This document shows, piece after piece, positions 1 to 8,759 of a stretch of 64,000 nucleotides of DNA. The stretch's first letter is position 1, and each line of letters begins with the position of its first letter. Source of the stretch: Streptomyces sp. JH34 (lineage in GTDB: Bacteria > Actinomycetota > Actinomycetes > Streptomycetales > Streptomycetaceae); the NCBI RefSeq assembly GCF_029428875.1, contig NZ_JAJSOO010000001.1, positions 1,922,001-1,986,000 of the forward strand. Direction: 5' to 3'. A program made the position numbers and the translations under genes. The notes beneath the pieces are model-generated. The model was not told the origin of the DNA. It worked only from the letters and a program-made list of their open reading frames with translations, and made no database searches.

Positions 1-205
1 CCTGGGCGGGCAGCGCGACGATGTCGTCAGGACCGACCGGGCAGCTGCGGCCGTCGGCCGCGTGCAGGATCAGGGGCGTCGAGCGCGCGACGGCCTGATG
101 ACTGGTGACGACCGTGCCCCGGTCGTCCGCGACGAATCCGGTCCCCTGCGGCCGGCCGGCCTGATCGCAGATCCGCACAAGTTTCGACCGGTCCCCGCTG
201 CCCAT
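1..205 (-). CDS. Trypsin-like peptidase domain protein, N-terminal fragment (cut by window edge)
   Basis: The reverse strand opens with ATG at 205-203 and stays open for 68 codons to the left edge, so only the N-terminus is visible. Residues 21-38 contain GTGFVADDRG followed by TVVTSHQAV, which resembles the first strands of a chymotrypsin-fold protease, with H36 in the position of the catalytic histidine (TSH in place of TAAH). Streptomyces carry large multidomain proteins with such an N-terminal trypsin-like domain. The catalytic Asp and Ser would lie outside the window, so activity cannot be judged. It lies downstream of truB on the same strand but beyond a strong hairpin, so it is probably a separate transcription unit. 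Confidence 0.6.
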   Translation of the reverse strand, partial: MGSGDRSKLVRICDQAGRPQGTGFVADDRGTVVTSHQAVARSTPLILHAADGRSCPVGPDDIVALPAQ

Positions 206-350
206 GGTCCGACGGTAGATCCCAGGTGATCCACGGCGGAAACCGGAAGGGCCGAAGCGCCCCCCTCACACCCCTCCGTCACTCCGAGCGCCCGCCCATT
301 GGGGTGAATCAGCGAGTTCGGGTGGACAGGAATGGTCGCGGGAGGGGGAT

Positions 351-392
351 CGTGGAGCCGGCACGCACCCGGGGGAGGCTGCCGGCTCCACG
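351..392 (-). terminator. Hairpin terminator after truB
   Basis: Perfect 12-bp inverted repeat: CGTGGAGCCGGC at 351-362 pairs with GCCGGCTCCACG at 381-392 across an 18-nt loop. It lies 29 bp beyond the truB stop codon and is the likely end of the rimP-truB operon. There is no U tract, as is usual in Streptomyces. Confidence 0.65.
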
Positions 393-420
393 ACGGTCCG
401 GAAACAGGGAAGAGCGGTCG

Positions 421-1326
421 TCAGGCGAAGACGGCGAGGCTCTTCGCCTTGCCCTTCTGCTCCTCGACGAGGACCAGGAACGCTCCGTCGGGACCGAAGA
501 CCCCGACGGGCCCCGGCGGATAGGACGGCATGTCCAGCCGCACACCGTTGAGGAGCAGCTTGGCCCGCTTCTCGTCCACGTCCCAGCGGGGGAAGGCCGA
601 GGCGGCGGCCTCGGCCACCGGCATCACGGTCAGTTCCTGCTGGTGCTGGTCCAGGGTGCGCGCCGCGTCGAGGCCGTAGGGTCCGACGCGGGTCCGGCGC
701 AGTGCGGTCAGATGTCCGCCGACGCCGAGCCCGGCGCCGAGGTCCCGGGCCAGGGCCCGGATGTACGTGCCCGAGGAACAGACGACGGAGACCACCAGGT
801 CGACGACGGGGGTGCCGTCCTCGGCGACCGCCTCGCGGACGTCGTAGACCCGGAAGGACGAGATGGTCACCGGACGGGCCGGGATCTCGAACTCCTCGCC
901 GCCGCGTACCCGGGCGTAGGACCGCTTGCCGTCGATCTTGATGGCGCTGACCTTGGACGGCACCTGCATGATCGCGCCGGTCAGCGCGGCCACCCCGGCG
1001 TCGATGCCCTCACGGGTCACCCCGGAGGCGTCGGTGGACGAGGTGATCTCGCCCTCCGCGTCGTCGGTGACGGTGTCCTGGCCGAGCCGGATCGTCCCCA
1101 GGTACTCCTTCTCGGTCAGCGCGAGGTGACCGAGAAGCTTGGTCGCCCTCTCCACGCCGAGCACGAGGACGCCCGTCGCCATCGGATCCAGGGTTCCGGC
1201 GTGCCCGACCCGCCGGGTGCGGGCGATGCCGCGCATCTTGGCCACGACGTCGTGCGAAGTGAAGCCGGACGGCTTGTCGACGATGACAAGGCCGTCCGGC
1301 GTTTTGTCCTGCTTGTTCTGCGTCAT
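421..1326 (-). CDS. truB: tRNA pseudouridine(55) synthase TruB
   Basis: Converts U55 in the T-loop of tRNAs to pseudouridine. The 301-residue protein has the family hallmark GHAGTLDPMATG at residues 41-52, with D47 as the catalytic aspartate, and the usual N-terminal VDKPSGFTSHD. A C-terminal segment after residue 230 matches the small domain of actinobacterial TruB. The ATG at 1326 overlaps the rbfA stop codon by four bases (ATGA), which indicates translational coupling. It is the last gene of the ribosome-assembly and translation operon. The family assignment is secure. Confidence 0.97.
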   Translation of the reverse strand: MTQNKQDKTPDGLVIVDKPSGFTSHDVVAKMRGIARTRRVGHAGTLDPMATGVLVLGVERATKLLGHLALTEKEYLGTIRLGQDTVTDDAEGEITSSTDASGVTREGIDAGVAALTGAIMQVPSKVSAIKIDGKRSYARVRGGEEFEIPARPVTISSFRVYDVREAVAEDGTPVVDLVVSVVCSSGTYIRALARDLGAGLGVGGHLTALRRTRVGPYGLDAARTLDQHQQELTVMPVAEAAASAFPRWDVDEKRAKLLLNGVRLDMPSYPPGPVGVFGPDGAFLVLVEEQKGKAKSLAVFA

Positions 1327-1784
1327 GCGGAAGGCGAGTCCCCGTCGTTCTCGTCGGACTCGTCCTCCGGCTTGCGGTACGGGTCCGCGCCACCGGCGTA
1401 GGTGGCGCCCGAGGACGCCTCGCGGACCTTGGCGTCCGAGGCACGTGCCCGGTCGAGCAGGTCCTCGATCGCCCTGGCGTTGTCCGGCAGGGCGTCCGCC
1501 ACGAAGGCCAGGGTCGGGGTGAACTTGGTCCCCGCCGCCGCACCGACCGCCGAGCGCAGGATGCCCTTGGCGCTCTCGAGCCCGGCGGCCGCGCTGGCCC
1601 GCTCCTCGTCGTCGCCGTAGACCGTGTAGAAGACCGTGGCCTCCCGCAGGTCGCCGGTGACACGGGTGTCCGTGATGGTCACGTGCGTGCCCAGACGCGG
1701 GTCCTTGATACCGCGCTGCAGTTTCTCGGCGACCACCACCTGGATGAGGTCCGCCAGCTTCTTCGCCCGCGCGTTGTCGGCCAC
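1323..1784 (-). CDS. rbfA: 30S ribosome-binding factor RbfA
   Basis: Small KH-fold protein that binds the 30S subunit and helps maturation of the 16S rRNA 5' end. The 153-residue product starts with the family-typical MADNARAKKLAD and contains the central KDPRLG and VTxTRVTGDLREA segments. The roughly 30-residue acidic, Ser/Asp-rich C-terminal tail beyond the KH domain is typical of actinobacterial RbfA. Its stop overlaps the truB start by four bases, and the DUF503 gene is 26 bp upstream, so it sits inside the translation operon. Confidence 0.95.
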   Translation of the reverse strand: MADNARAKKLADLIQVVVAEKLQRGIKDPRLGTHVTITDTRVTGDLREATVFYTVYGDDEERASAAAGLESAKGILRSAVGAAAGTKFTPTLAFVADALPDNARAIEDLLDRARASDAKVREASSGATYAGGADPYRKPEDESDENDGDSPSA

Positions 1785-1810
1785 TGGTCCGTCTCCTTCT
1801 TAAGCCTTGC

Positions 1811-2107
1811 TCAATCGTCTTCGTCGCTGTGCAGCCGCCGCCGTACGGACAGCAGCTCCACCTCCGGCCGGCCCGCGATCATGCGTTCGCAGCGGTCGAG
1901 TACATCTGTGAGGTGCCCGGTGTCCCCGGAGACCACGGCAAGACCGATCTGGGCCCTGCGGTAGAGGTCCTGCCCACCCGTCTCCGCGACACTCACCGCG
2001 TACTTGCGGTGCAGTTCGGCGACGATCGGGCGGACGACGGAACGCTTCTCCTTCAGCGACCGTACGTCGCCGAGGAGCAGATCGAAGGACAGAGTCCCCA
2101 CATACAT
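1811..2107 (-). CDS. DUF503 (YlxP-like) protein
   Basis: Small protein of the DUF503 family, routinely found between infB and rbfA. The 98-residue product begins MYVGTLSFDLLLGD and contains the conserved SLKEKRSVVRPI and EIGLAVVSGD-like (QIGLAVVSGD) stretches. An in-frame start 11 codons upstream exists, but M-Y-V-G is the conserved family N-terminus, so I chose the ATG at 2107. A ribosome-linked role is assumed from gene context; no biochemical function is assigned. A hairpin sits between it and infB. Confidence 0.85.
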   Translation of the reverse strand: MYVGTLSFDLLLGDVRSLKEKRSVVRPIVAELHRKYAVSVAETGGQDLYRRAQIGLAVVSGDTGHLTDVLDRCERMIAGRPEVELLSVRRRLHSDEDD

Positions 2108-2187
2108 GTATGTCCGGATGTCCCGCCGGTTCGGGTTCACGCCCCGCCATCACTTGGCAGGGACACCAGAACCGTACACGGAACGGC

Positions 2188-2228
2188 CGGGGCCGATCGA
2201 CGGAAATACGACCCGTCGACCGGCCCCG
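2188..2228 (-). terminator. Hairpin between infB and the DUF503 gene
   Basis: A 16-nt arm at 2188-2203 (CGGGGCCGATCGACGG) pairs with 2213-2228 with a single G-T wobble, leaving a 9-nt loop. A second GC-rich hairpin (about 2237-2270) lies closer to the infB stop. Together they could attenuate read-through from infB into DUF503-rbfA-truB, or protect the infB mRNA 3' end. Confidence 0.55.
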
Positions 2229-2274
2229 ACTGTGCAGGGGGACCCGGGGGTCTCCCCCCGGGTGTCCCCGTTGA

Positions 2275-5200
2275 TCAGCCTCGCGGCTTCTCGCGCATCT
2301 CGTACGTCGCGATGACGTCGTCGATCTTGATGTCGTTGAAGTTCCCGAGGTTGATACCGCCCTCGAAGCCTTCGCGGATCTCGGTGACGTCGTCCTTGAA
2401 GCGGCGCAGACCGGAGATGTTGAGGTTCTCCGCGATGACCTTGCCATCGCGCAGCAGGCGCGCCTTGGTGTTGCGCTTGACCTCGCCGGAGCGGACCAGC
2501 ACACCGGCGATGTTGCCCAGCTTGGACGAGCGGAAGATCTCGCGGATCTCCGCCGTGCCGAGCTCGACCTCTTCGTACTCCGGCTTGAGCATGCCCTTGA
2601 GGGCCGCTTCGATCTCTTCGATCGCCTGGTAGATGACCGAGTAGTACCGGACGTCCACGCCCTCGCGCTCGGCCATCTGCTCGGCACGCCCTGCGGCGCG
2701 CACGTTGAAGCCGATCACGATGGCGTCGGAGCCGGTCGCCAGGTTGATGTCCGACTCGGTGACCGCACCCACACCGCGGTGCAGGACCCGGATGTCGACC
2801 TCTTCGCCGACGTCGAGCTGGAGCAGCGAGGACTCGAGAGCCTCCACCGAACCGGACGCGTCGCCCTTGATGATGAGGTTGAGTTCCTGGACCAGACCGG
2901 CCTTGAGCGCCTCGTCCAGGTTCTCCAGGGAGAACCGGACGCCCTTGCGGGCGAAGTTGGCGTTGCGCTCACGGGCGGCACGCTTCTCGGCGATCTGACG
3001 GGCCGTACGGTCCTCGTCGACCACCAGGAAGTTGTCGCCGGCACCCGGGACGTTGGTGAGACCCAGGACCAGGACGGGGGTCGAGGGACCCGCTTCCTGG
3101 ACGTTGTTGCCGTTGTCGTCGAGCATCGCCCGGACACGGCCGTACGCGTCGCCGACGACCATCGTGTCGCCGATGCGCAGCGTTCCGCGCTGGACGAGGA
3201 CGGTCGAGACGGCACCGCGGCCGCGGTCGAGGTGGGACTCGATCGCAATACCCTGCGCGTCCTGCTCCGGGTTGGCCCGCAGGTCGAGCGAGGCGTCGGC
3301 GGTGAGGACGACGGCCTCCAGGAGGGCCTCGATGTTGAGGCCCTGCTTGGCGGAGATGTCGACGAACATCGTGTCGCCGCCGTACTCCTCGGCCACCAGA
3401 CCGAACTCGGTGAGCTGGCCGCGCACCTTGGTCGGGTCGGCACCCTCGACGTCGATCTTGTTGACCGCGACCACGATCGGCACCTCGGCCGCCTTGGCGT
3501 GGTTCAGCGCCTCGATCGTCTGGGGCATCACACCGTCGTTCGCCGCCACCACGAGGATCGCGATGTCGGTGGACTTCGCACCACGCGCACGCATGGCGGT
3601 GAACGCCTCGTGACCCGGGGTGTCGATGAAGGTGATGCGGCGGTCCTCGCCGTTGACCTCGGAGGAGACCTGGTAGGCACCGATGTGCTGCGTGATGCCG
3701 CCGGCCTCGCCCGCGACGACGTTCGTCTTGCGGATCGCGTCCAGCAGTCGGGTCTTACCGTGGTCGACGTGACCCATGACGGTCACGACCGGCGGACGGG
3801 AGACCAGGGCCTCTTCGCCGCCCTCGTCCTCGCCGAACTCGATGTCGAAGGACTCGAGCAGCTCGCGGTCCTCCTCCTCGGGGCTGACGATCTCCAGGAC
3901 GTAGTTCATCTCGTCCGCGAGAAGCCTCAGCGTCTCGTCGGAGACCGACTGCGTGGCGGTGACCATCTCGCCGAGGTTCATCATCACGGCGACGAGCGAC
4001 GCCGGGTTGGCGTTGATCTTCTCCGCGAAGTCGGTCAGGGACGCACCGCGCGACAGCCGGACAGCCTGCCCGTTGCCGCGAGGCAGCATGACGCCGCCCA
4101 CCGACGGGGCCTGCATGGCCTCGTACTCCTGGCGCCTCTGACGCTTCGACTTGCGGCCACGACGCGCGGGACCGCCGGGACGGCCGAACGCACCCTGCGT
4201 GCCACCACGGGCACCCGGGCCGCCGGGACGTCCACCGAAGCCGGGACGACCGCCGAAGCCGCCGCCACCACCGGGACGGCCTGCGCCGCCACCGCCACCG
4301 GGACCACCGGGACGGCCGGCGAAGCCGCCGCCGCCACCACCGGGACCGGCCGGACGGCCTGCGAAGCCGCCGCCACCGGGACGACCGCCGCCGCCACCGG
4401 GGCGACCGCCGCCGGCACCGGGACCACGGCCACCGCCGGGGCCACCGCCGGGACGCGGGCCCGCAGCGGGACGCTGCGGCATCATGCCGGGGTTCGGACG
4501 GTTACCCGAGGGGGCACCGCCCGGACGGGGAGCCTGCGGACGGGGCATGCCGCCCGGGCTCGGACGTGCGCCACCCTGACCCTGGGGGCGCGGGGCGCCA
4601 CCGGGACCACCCTGCGGGCGCGGGGCGCCGGGGCGCTCCTGACCGCCGCCGGGGCGCGGGGCACCGCCGGGACGGGGCGCCTGGGGGCGCGCCATGCCGG
4701 TGGAACCGCCGGAGGTGAAGGGGTTGTTGCCCGGACGGGGACCGGCCGGACGTGCGCCGCCGGGGCGCGGTGCGCCCTGGCCCGCGGGACGTGCGGGGCG
4801 GTCTCCGCCACGCTCGCCGCCGCGCTCGCCGCCGCGCTCTCCGCCACGGCCGCCGTCACGCTGACCTCCGTCACGCTGACCGCCGGCCGGAGCCGGACGG
4901 GCGGGACGGGGGCCGGGGGTGGCGCCGGTGGGACGGGGTGCCTGCTGCGGGGCGGCAGGCTGCTGGGCCGGAGCCGGAGCCGAGAACTCCGCGGCGGGCA
5001 CCGGGGTGACCGGGGCGGGCTTCGGCGCGGGCCGGGGGCCCGGACGGGGACCGGCCGACGGCGCGGAGGGCGCCGCGGGGGTGCTGCTCGCCGGAGCCTC
5101 GGCGGCGGCCGGCTTGGGGGCCGGGGCGCCGGGCTTCGGGGCAGCGGGACGTGCCGCGGCGGCCGGTGACGGCGCCGCGGGCTTCGCGGGGGCGGCCTTG

Positions 5201-5403
5201 CGGGGCGCGCCAGGCTTCGCAGCGGACTTGCCGGCGTTGCCGCCGGGCCCCTGCAGTGCGTCAGTCAGTTTGCGTACAACCGGCGCCTCGATCGTCGAGG
5301 ACGCCGAACGGACGAATTCACCGAGTTCTTGGAGCTTGGCCATGACGACCTTGCTCTCCACGCCGAACTCCTTGGCGAGCTCGTATACCCGGACCTTAGC
5401 CAC
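2275..5403 (-). CDS. infB: Translation initiation factor IF-2
   Basis: GTPase that brings initiator fMet-tRNA to the 30S subunit and promotes subunit joining. The 1042-residue protein has an N-terminal IF2-N module (starting [14 protein letters not shown]), a region of about 380 residues very rich in Pro, Ala, Gly and Arg including GGRPGG/PRPGG-type repeats, a second IF2-N domain, and then the GTPase core with G1 GHVDHGKT near residue 540 and the G3 DTPGHEAF and G4 NKID motifs. Domains II-IV follow and end at KPRG. The start is GTG at 5403, preceded by AAAGGAG. The long Gly-rich insert is usual in actinobacteria and explains the length. Confidence 0.97.
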   Translation of the reverse strand: MAKVRVYELAKEFGVESKVVMAKLQELGEFVRSASSTIEAPVVRKLTDALQGPGGNAGKSAAKPGAPRKAAPAKPAAPSPAAAARPAAPKPGAPAPKPAAAEAPASSTPAAPSAPSAGPRPGPRPAPKPAPVTPVPAAEFSAPAPAQQPAAPQQAPRPTGATPGPRPARPAPAGGQRDGGQRDGGRGGERGGERGGERGGDRPARPAGQGAPRPGGARPAGPRPGNNPFTSGGSTGMARPQAPRPGGAPRPGGGQERPGAPRPQGGPGGAPRPQGQGGARPSPGGMPRPQAPRPGGAPSGNRPNPGMMPQRPAAGPRPGGGPGGGRGPGAGGGRPGGGGGRPGGGGFAGRPAGPGGGGGGFAGRPGGPGGGGGAGRPGGGGGFGGRPGFGGRPGGPGARGGTQGAFGRPGGPARRGRKSKRQRRQEYEAMQAPSVGGVMLPRGNGQAVRLSRGASLTDFAEKINANPASLVAVMMNLGEMVTATQSVSDETLRLLADEMNYVLEIVSPEEEDRELLESFDIEFGEDEGGEEALVSRPPVVTVMGHVDHGKTRLLDAIRKTNVVAGEAGGITQHIGAYQVSSEVNGEDRRITFIDTPGHEAFTAMRARGAKSTDIAILVVAANDGVMPQTIEALNHAKAAEVPIVVAVNKIDVEGADPTKVRGQLTEFGLVAEEYGGDTMFVDISAKQGLNIEALLEAVVLTADASLDLRANPEQDAQGIAIESHLDRGRGAVSTVLVQRGTLRIGDTMVVGDAYGRVRAMLDDNGNNVQEAGPSTPVLVLGLTNVPGAGDNFLVVDEDRTARQIAEKRAARERNANFARKGVRFSLENLDEALKAGLVQELNLIIKGDASGSVEALESSLLQLDVGEEVDIRVLHRGVGAVTESDINLATGSDAIVIGFNVRAAGRAEQMAEREGVDVRYYSVIYQAIEEIEAALKGMLKPEYEEVELGTAEIREIFRSSKLGNIAGVLVRSGEVKRNTKARLLRDGKVIAENLNISGLRRFKDDVTEIREGFEGGINLGNFNDIKIDDVIATYEMREKPRG

Positions 5404-5452
5404 TTCGCTCCTTTTAGGTCCGGGTTACCGCCGGACCGTCGCTACTTCATGG

Positions 5453-5485
5453 GCGTACTCATCGCGTACTCATCGAGTGCTCATC
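5453..5485. repeat. Three tandem 11-bp repeats in the infB leader
   Basis: GCGTACTCATC occurs twice in succession (5453-5463 and 5464-5474), followed by GAGTGCTCATC (5475-5485), which differs at two positions. The period is one helical turn. The array is about 50 bp upstream of the infB start, in the 148-bp gap after the ylxR gene. Confidence 0.6.
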
Positions 5486-5551
5486 GCAATCTCGACCTAC
5501 TTCCAACTCGCGAGGTACCTGACCGCACGGGGACCCGTGCCGTTCACTTTC

Positions 5552-5830
5552 CTACGGTGTCACCCGCTCGACGAACCGCTGCAGTGCTGCGGGGTCGAAC
5601 GGCCCCTTGGCCTTGAAGGCCCGGGGGAATGCCCGGCGGCGGACCGCCAGGTCCAGACAGACGGAGGCGGGGTGTACATACGCACCCCGGCCGGGCAGCG
5701 TACCGCGTGGATCAGGGACGACCTCTCCCTCGTCCACCACGATGCGCAGCAGCTCGCTCTTGGCCGCTCGCTCCCGGCATCCCACACAGGTTCGCTCGGG
5801 GCAAGCGCGGGCGTGCGTCCGGCCAGACAC
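5552..5830 (-). CDS. ylxR: YlxR-family (DUF448) RNA-binding protein
   Basis: Small basic protein of the YlxR/DUF448 family, almost always encoded between nusA and infB. The 92-residue product has the family signature RTCVGCRERAAKSELLR near the N-terminus and GRGAYVHPASVCLDLA in the middle. The start is GTG at 5830, with GGGAGGT about 10 nt upstream. Homologues bind RNA and have been linked to RNase P; that role is from family knowledge, not from anything visible here. A strong hairpin separates it from nusA. Confidence 0.9.
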   Translation of the reverse strand: MSGRTHARACPERTCVGCRERAAKSELLRIVVDEGEVVPDPRGTLPGRGAYVHPASVCLDLAVRRRAFPRAFKAKGPFDPAALQRFVERVTP

Positions 5831-5934
5831 GGCTAAGTCTACCTCCCCGCATCGACCACACCCCTTGGGGGCGGAAATCGAACGGATGTTGTCGTGATCT
5901 CAGCGGCTTCGCGCCTTGATCTATTCCTTCGGTG

Positions 5935-5970
5935 CCGGTCGGGGGCCGCCGTGGCGGGCCCCCGGACCGG
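5935..5970 (-). terminator. Hairpin just after nusA
   Basis: CCGGTCGGGGGCC (5935-5947) pairs with GGCCCCCGGACCGG (5957-5970) with one bulged base and a 9-nt loop. It begins 10 bp beyond the nusA stop. Because ylxR-infB continue on the same strand, it is more likely an attenuator, possibly sensing NusA, than an absolute terminator. Confidence 0.55.
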
Positions 5971-5979
5971 TCCCGGGGG

Positions 5980-7020
5980 TCAGCCGCGCTCGGACCGCTC
6001 CCGCGCGCGCTCCGCACGCTCACGGTCGGCGGCGTCCCGCTCGGCGTCGGTCTCGGTGTCCGGGCGGATGTCGATGCGCCAGCCGGTGAGCCGGGCGGCG
6101 AGGCGGGCGTTCTGCCCCTCCTTGCCGATCGCCAGGGACAGCTGGTAGTCGGGCACGGTCACCCGCGCGGAGCGCGTGCCGAGGTCCACGACCTCGACCT
6201 TGCTCACCCGTGCGGGTGACAGCGCGTTGGCGACCATCTCGGCGGGGTCGTCCGACCAGTCCACGATGTCGATCTTCTCGCCGTGCAGTTCGGCCATCAC
6301 GTTGCGCACACGGCTGCCCATCGGGCCGATGCAGGCGCCCTTGGGGTTCAGACCGGCCCGGGTGGAGCGCACGGCGATCTTGGTGCGGTGGCCCGCCTCA
6401 CGGGCGATGGCCTCGATGACGACCGATCCGTCCGCGATCTCCGGGACCTCCAGCGCGAAGAGCTTCTTCACGAGGTTCGGGTGGGTCCGCGAGAGCGTGA
6501 CGGACGGACCGCGGACGCCCTTGGCCACCCGCACGACGTACGTGCGCAGCCGCAGGCCGTGGGTGTACTCCTCGCCGGGCACCTGCTCCTGCACGGGCAG
6601 GATGGCTTCCAGCTTGCCGATGTCGACCAGGACGTTCTTCGGGTCCTTGCCCTGCTGGACGAGGCCGGTGACGACGTCGCCCTCGTGGCCCGCGTACTCA
6701 CCGAACGTCCTGTCGTCCTCGGCGTCGCGCAGCCGCTGCAGGATGACCTGCTTGGCGGTGGTCGCGGCGATACGGCCGAAGCCGGACGGCGTGTCGTCGA
6801 ACTCCTTGGGCTCCTGGCCCTCCTCGAGCTCGGCCGGGTCGTCCTTGGCCCACACCGTGACGTGGCCGCCGGCGTCCAGCTCGACGCGCGCACGGCGGTG
6901 GCTGCCCTCGGTGCGGTGGTACGCGATGAGGAGGGCCGACTCGATCGCCCCGACGAGCACGTCGAAGGGGATCTCCTTGTCCTGCGCCAAGCCCTTCAGA
7001 AGCTTCACATCGATGTCCAC
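5980..7020 (-). CDS. nusA: Transcription termination/antitermination factor NusA
   Basis: Binds RNA polymerase and nascent RNA to modulate pausing, termination and antitermination. The 346-residue protein has the N-terminal polymerase-binding domain ([20 protein letters not shown]), an S1 domain (about 130-200) and two KH domains including [14 protein letters not shown] and [13 protein letters not shown]. It lacks the C-terminal acidic repeats of the E. coli protein, as actinobacterial NusA does, and ends in a Glu/Arg-rich tail. It starts two bases after the rimP stop, so the two are co-translated. Confidence 0.97.
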   Translation of the reverse strand: MDIDVKLLKGLAQDKEIPFDVLVGAIESALLIAYHRTEGSHRRARVELDAGGHVTVWAKDDPAELEEGQEPKEFDDTPSGFGRIAATTAKQVILQRLRDAEDDRTFGEYAGHEGDVVTGLVQQGKDPKNVLVDIGKLEAILPVQEQVPGEEYTHGLRLRTYVVRVAKGVRGPSVTLSRTHPNLVKKLFALEVPEIADGSVVIEAIAREAGHRTKIAVRSTRAGLNPKGACIGPMGSRVRNVMAELHGEKIDIVDWSDDPAEMVANALSPARVSKVEVVDLGTRSARVTVPDYQLSLAIGKEGQNARLAARLTGWRIDIRPDTETDAERDAADRERAERARERSERG

Positions 7021-7022
7021 GG

Positions 7023-7520
7023 CTACGCCTCCTCTTCCTTCTTGTCCTTGCGGTTGAATTCGATCTCCACGCGCGCCCTGGCGATCTCGTCGAAGGCGAC
7101 ACGGCGCGACGTGGGCTTGCGGCCCTTGACGCCCGGCACTTCCAGATCGAGTCCCTCGTCGTCCACCCCGAGGATGCGGGCCACCAGTTCGCCGCCCTCG
7201 TCCAGGGTGAGCCGGGCCAGCCGGCCGGTGGCGCGTACGTAGTGGCGGTGCTCGGTCAACGGGCGGTCCGCGCCCGGAGAGCTCACTTCGAGGACGTACT
7301 CGCCCTCACCCATGGCGTCGGTCTCGTCCAGCGTCTCGGAGATGCTGCGGCTGAGTTCCGCGCAGGTGTCGAGCTCCACGCCGTCCTCGGAATCCACGAT
7401 GACTCTCAGCACCCGCCGTCGGCCCGCCCGGGACACCTCGATCTCCTCGAGGTCCAGCTCCTTGGCGCTGACGAGCGGCTCCAGCAGCCCGCGCAGCCTG
7501 TCGCTCTGGGTGGTGCTCAT
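7023..7520 (-). CDS. rimP: Ribosome maturation factor RimP
   Basis: Needed for 30S subunit maturation. The open frame extends to 7637, but I place the start at ATG 7520, giving 165 residues that begin [17 protein letters not shown], the usual actinobacterial N-terminus. Conserved segments are [19 protein letters not shown] and [16 protein letters not shown]. It is the first gene of the rimP-nusA-infB operon; the 171-bp gap upstream is divergent with a lipoprotein gene and must hold the operon promoter. Confidence 0.93.
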   Translation of the reverse strand: MSTTQSDRLRGLLEPLVSAKELDLEEIEVSRAGRRRVLRVIVDSEDGVELDTCAELSRSISETLDETDAMGEGEYVLEVSSPGADRPLTEHRHYVRATGRLARLTLDEGGELVARILGVDDEGLDLEVPGVKGRKPTSRRVAFDEIARARVEIEFNRKDKKEEEA

Positions 7521-7691
7521 CCGGGTGACTCCTCGGCCGCGTGTGCTGTTGTGGGGATCGTCGCGTGTCAGGTCAAAGGGTATCCGGTCCGCAGGGGTGT
7601 TGCCGTCCGCCTCCCGCCCAGCCGCGGGTACCCTCACCTTCGGTGATCACTTCAGGTCAGAAACTGTCAAAAACCAGGCTGAAGGAGACAA

Positions 7692-8216
7692 GTGCGCCGC
7701 ACGGGGACGACGCGCCGGAGCGCGCTCACCGCCACGGGAGCATTCGCCCTGGGTGCGGTGCTGACCGGCTGCGGGGACGGGCCGGAGGACCGAAGGCCAC
7801 CCGGCGGCGCGGACACCCGGGCCGCCGCCCTCCGGGAGGGTACGGCGCTGCGGGCCGCCGCCGCCCGTGACAGCACCTCGCTGCTCTCCCGCTACCAACA
7901 GGCCGCCACCGCCCACCCGGTGACGGAGGCGGGACTCGCGCCGATGGGTGCCGCGGTCCGCGAACACCTGGCGGCACTGGGCGGGCCCGCGAAGGCCCCG
8001 AGCGGATCACCGGCCCCCGCCCCGCCGGCCGCCCCCGCCGACGCACGGGCCGCGCTGAGGGAACTGGCGGCCGAGGAGCGCCGGGTGGCGGACGGCCGGG
8101 CCGCGGTGCTGCTGACCGCGGAACCCGAACTGGCAAGGCTGCTGGCTTCGATCGCCGCGGCCGGCGCGGCACACGCGTACCTGTTGACCGAACTGGCCAA
8201 GGAGATCCCGGCATGA
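7692..8216 (+). CDS. Tat-type lipoprotein, probably partner of the DUF4439 protein
   Basis: 174-residue exported protein starting at GTG 7692 behind GAAGGAGA. The N-terminus has twin arginines (TRRSALT) and a lipobox LTGC with C27 as the lipidation site, indicating Tat export and membrane anchoring. The mature part is Ala-rich and largely helical, without catalytic motifs I recognise. It overlaps the next gene by four bases (ATGA), and both share an Ala-rich helical-bundle character (AAEERRVADGRAAVL), so it may itself be ferritin-like. Function unknown. Confidence 0.75.
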   Translation: MRRTGTTRRSALTATGAFALGAVLTGCGDGPEDRRPPGGADTRAAALREGTALRAAAARDSTSLLSRYQQAATAHPVTEAGLAPMGAAVREHLAALGGPAKAPSGSPAPAPPAAPADARAALRELAAEERRVADGRAAVLLTAEPELARLLASIAAAGAAHAYLLTELAKEIPA

Positions 8217-8716
8217 CAGAGGTGGCGGGAAAGGACGACGGGGACGACACGGAGGGCACGCTGCGGGCCGCACAGGCGGCACTCGCCGCCGAGCACGCCT
8301 CGGTGTACGGCTACGGGGCGCTGGGCGGACGGCTGGAGGGCGGCCGCCGCCGCGACGCGGCGGCCGCAGGTGACGCCCACCGGGCCCGGCGCGACTCTCT
8401 CGTACGGACGGTGCGCGACCTGGGAGGCACACCGGTCGCGGCGCACGCGGCGTACGCGCTGCCCTTCGCGGTGCGGGACCCGGCTACCGCGATGCGGCTC
8501 GCCGCAGTGCTGGAGGACCGCGTGGCGGGTGTGTACTCCGACCTCGTACGCGCCGCCCGGGGCCCGCTGCGGCAGGACGCCGCGGGTGCGCTCCGGGAGG
8601 CCGCGGTGCGTGCCGCACGCTGGCGCGGCACCGGCGTAGCCTTTCCTGGGCTCACCGAGAAGGCCGCCCCGCCGGACGACACGGCGGAGGCAGGGGCCAC
8701 GGGTGTCACCCACTGA
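8213..8716 (+). CDS. Ferritin-like DUF4439 domain protein
   Basis: 167-residue, nearly all-helical protein of the DUF4439 family. The segment QAALAAEHASVYGYGALGGRL (residues 21-41) carries the E-x-x-x-Y-type pattern of the first ferritin-like helix, and LEDRVAGVYSDLV supplies a second Glu. Translation is coupled to the lipoprotein upstream by an ATGA overlap. No signal peptide is present, so it should be cytoplasmic unless carried by its partner. Metal binding is only suggested by the fold; whether the Glu/His set is complete cannot be decided by eye. Confidence 0.75.
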   Translation: MTEVAGKDDGDDTEGTLRAAQAALAAEHASVYGYGALGGRLEGGRRRDAAAAGDAHRARRDSLVRTVRDLGGTPVAAHAAYALPFAVRDPATAMRLAAVLEDRVAGVYSDLVRAARGPLRQDAAGALREAAVRAARWRGTGVAFPGLTEKAAPPDDTAEAGATGVTH

Positions 8717-8759
8717 GATCCCGCTCCGGGATCACGCTTTGAAAGGGAACACGGCACGT

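Noticed and set aside
2779..5169. A 796-codon open frame on the plus strand antisense to infB
   Set aside because: It mirrors the Gly/Pro/Ala-rich region of infB; high GC removes stop codons in the opposite frame. Low-complexity composition, no ribosome-binding site and no recognisable domain.
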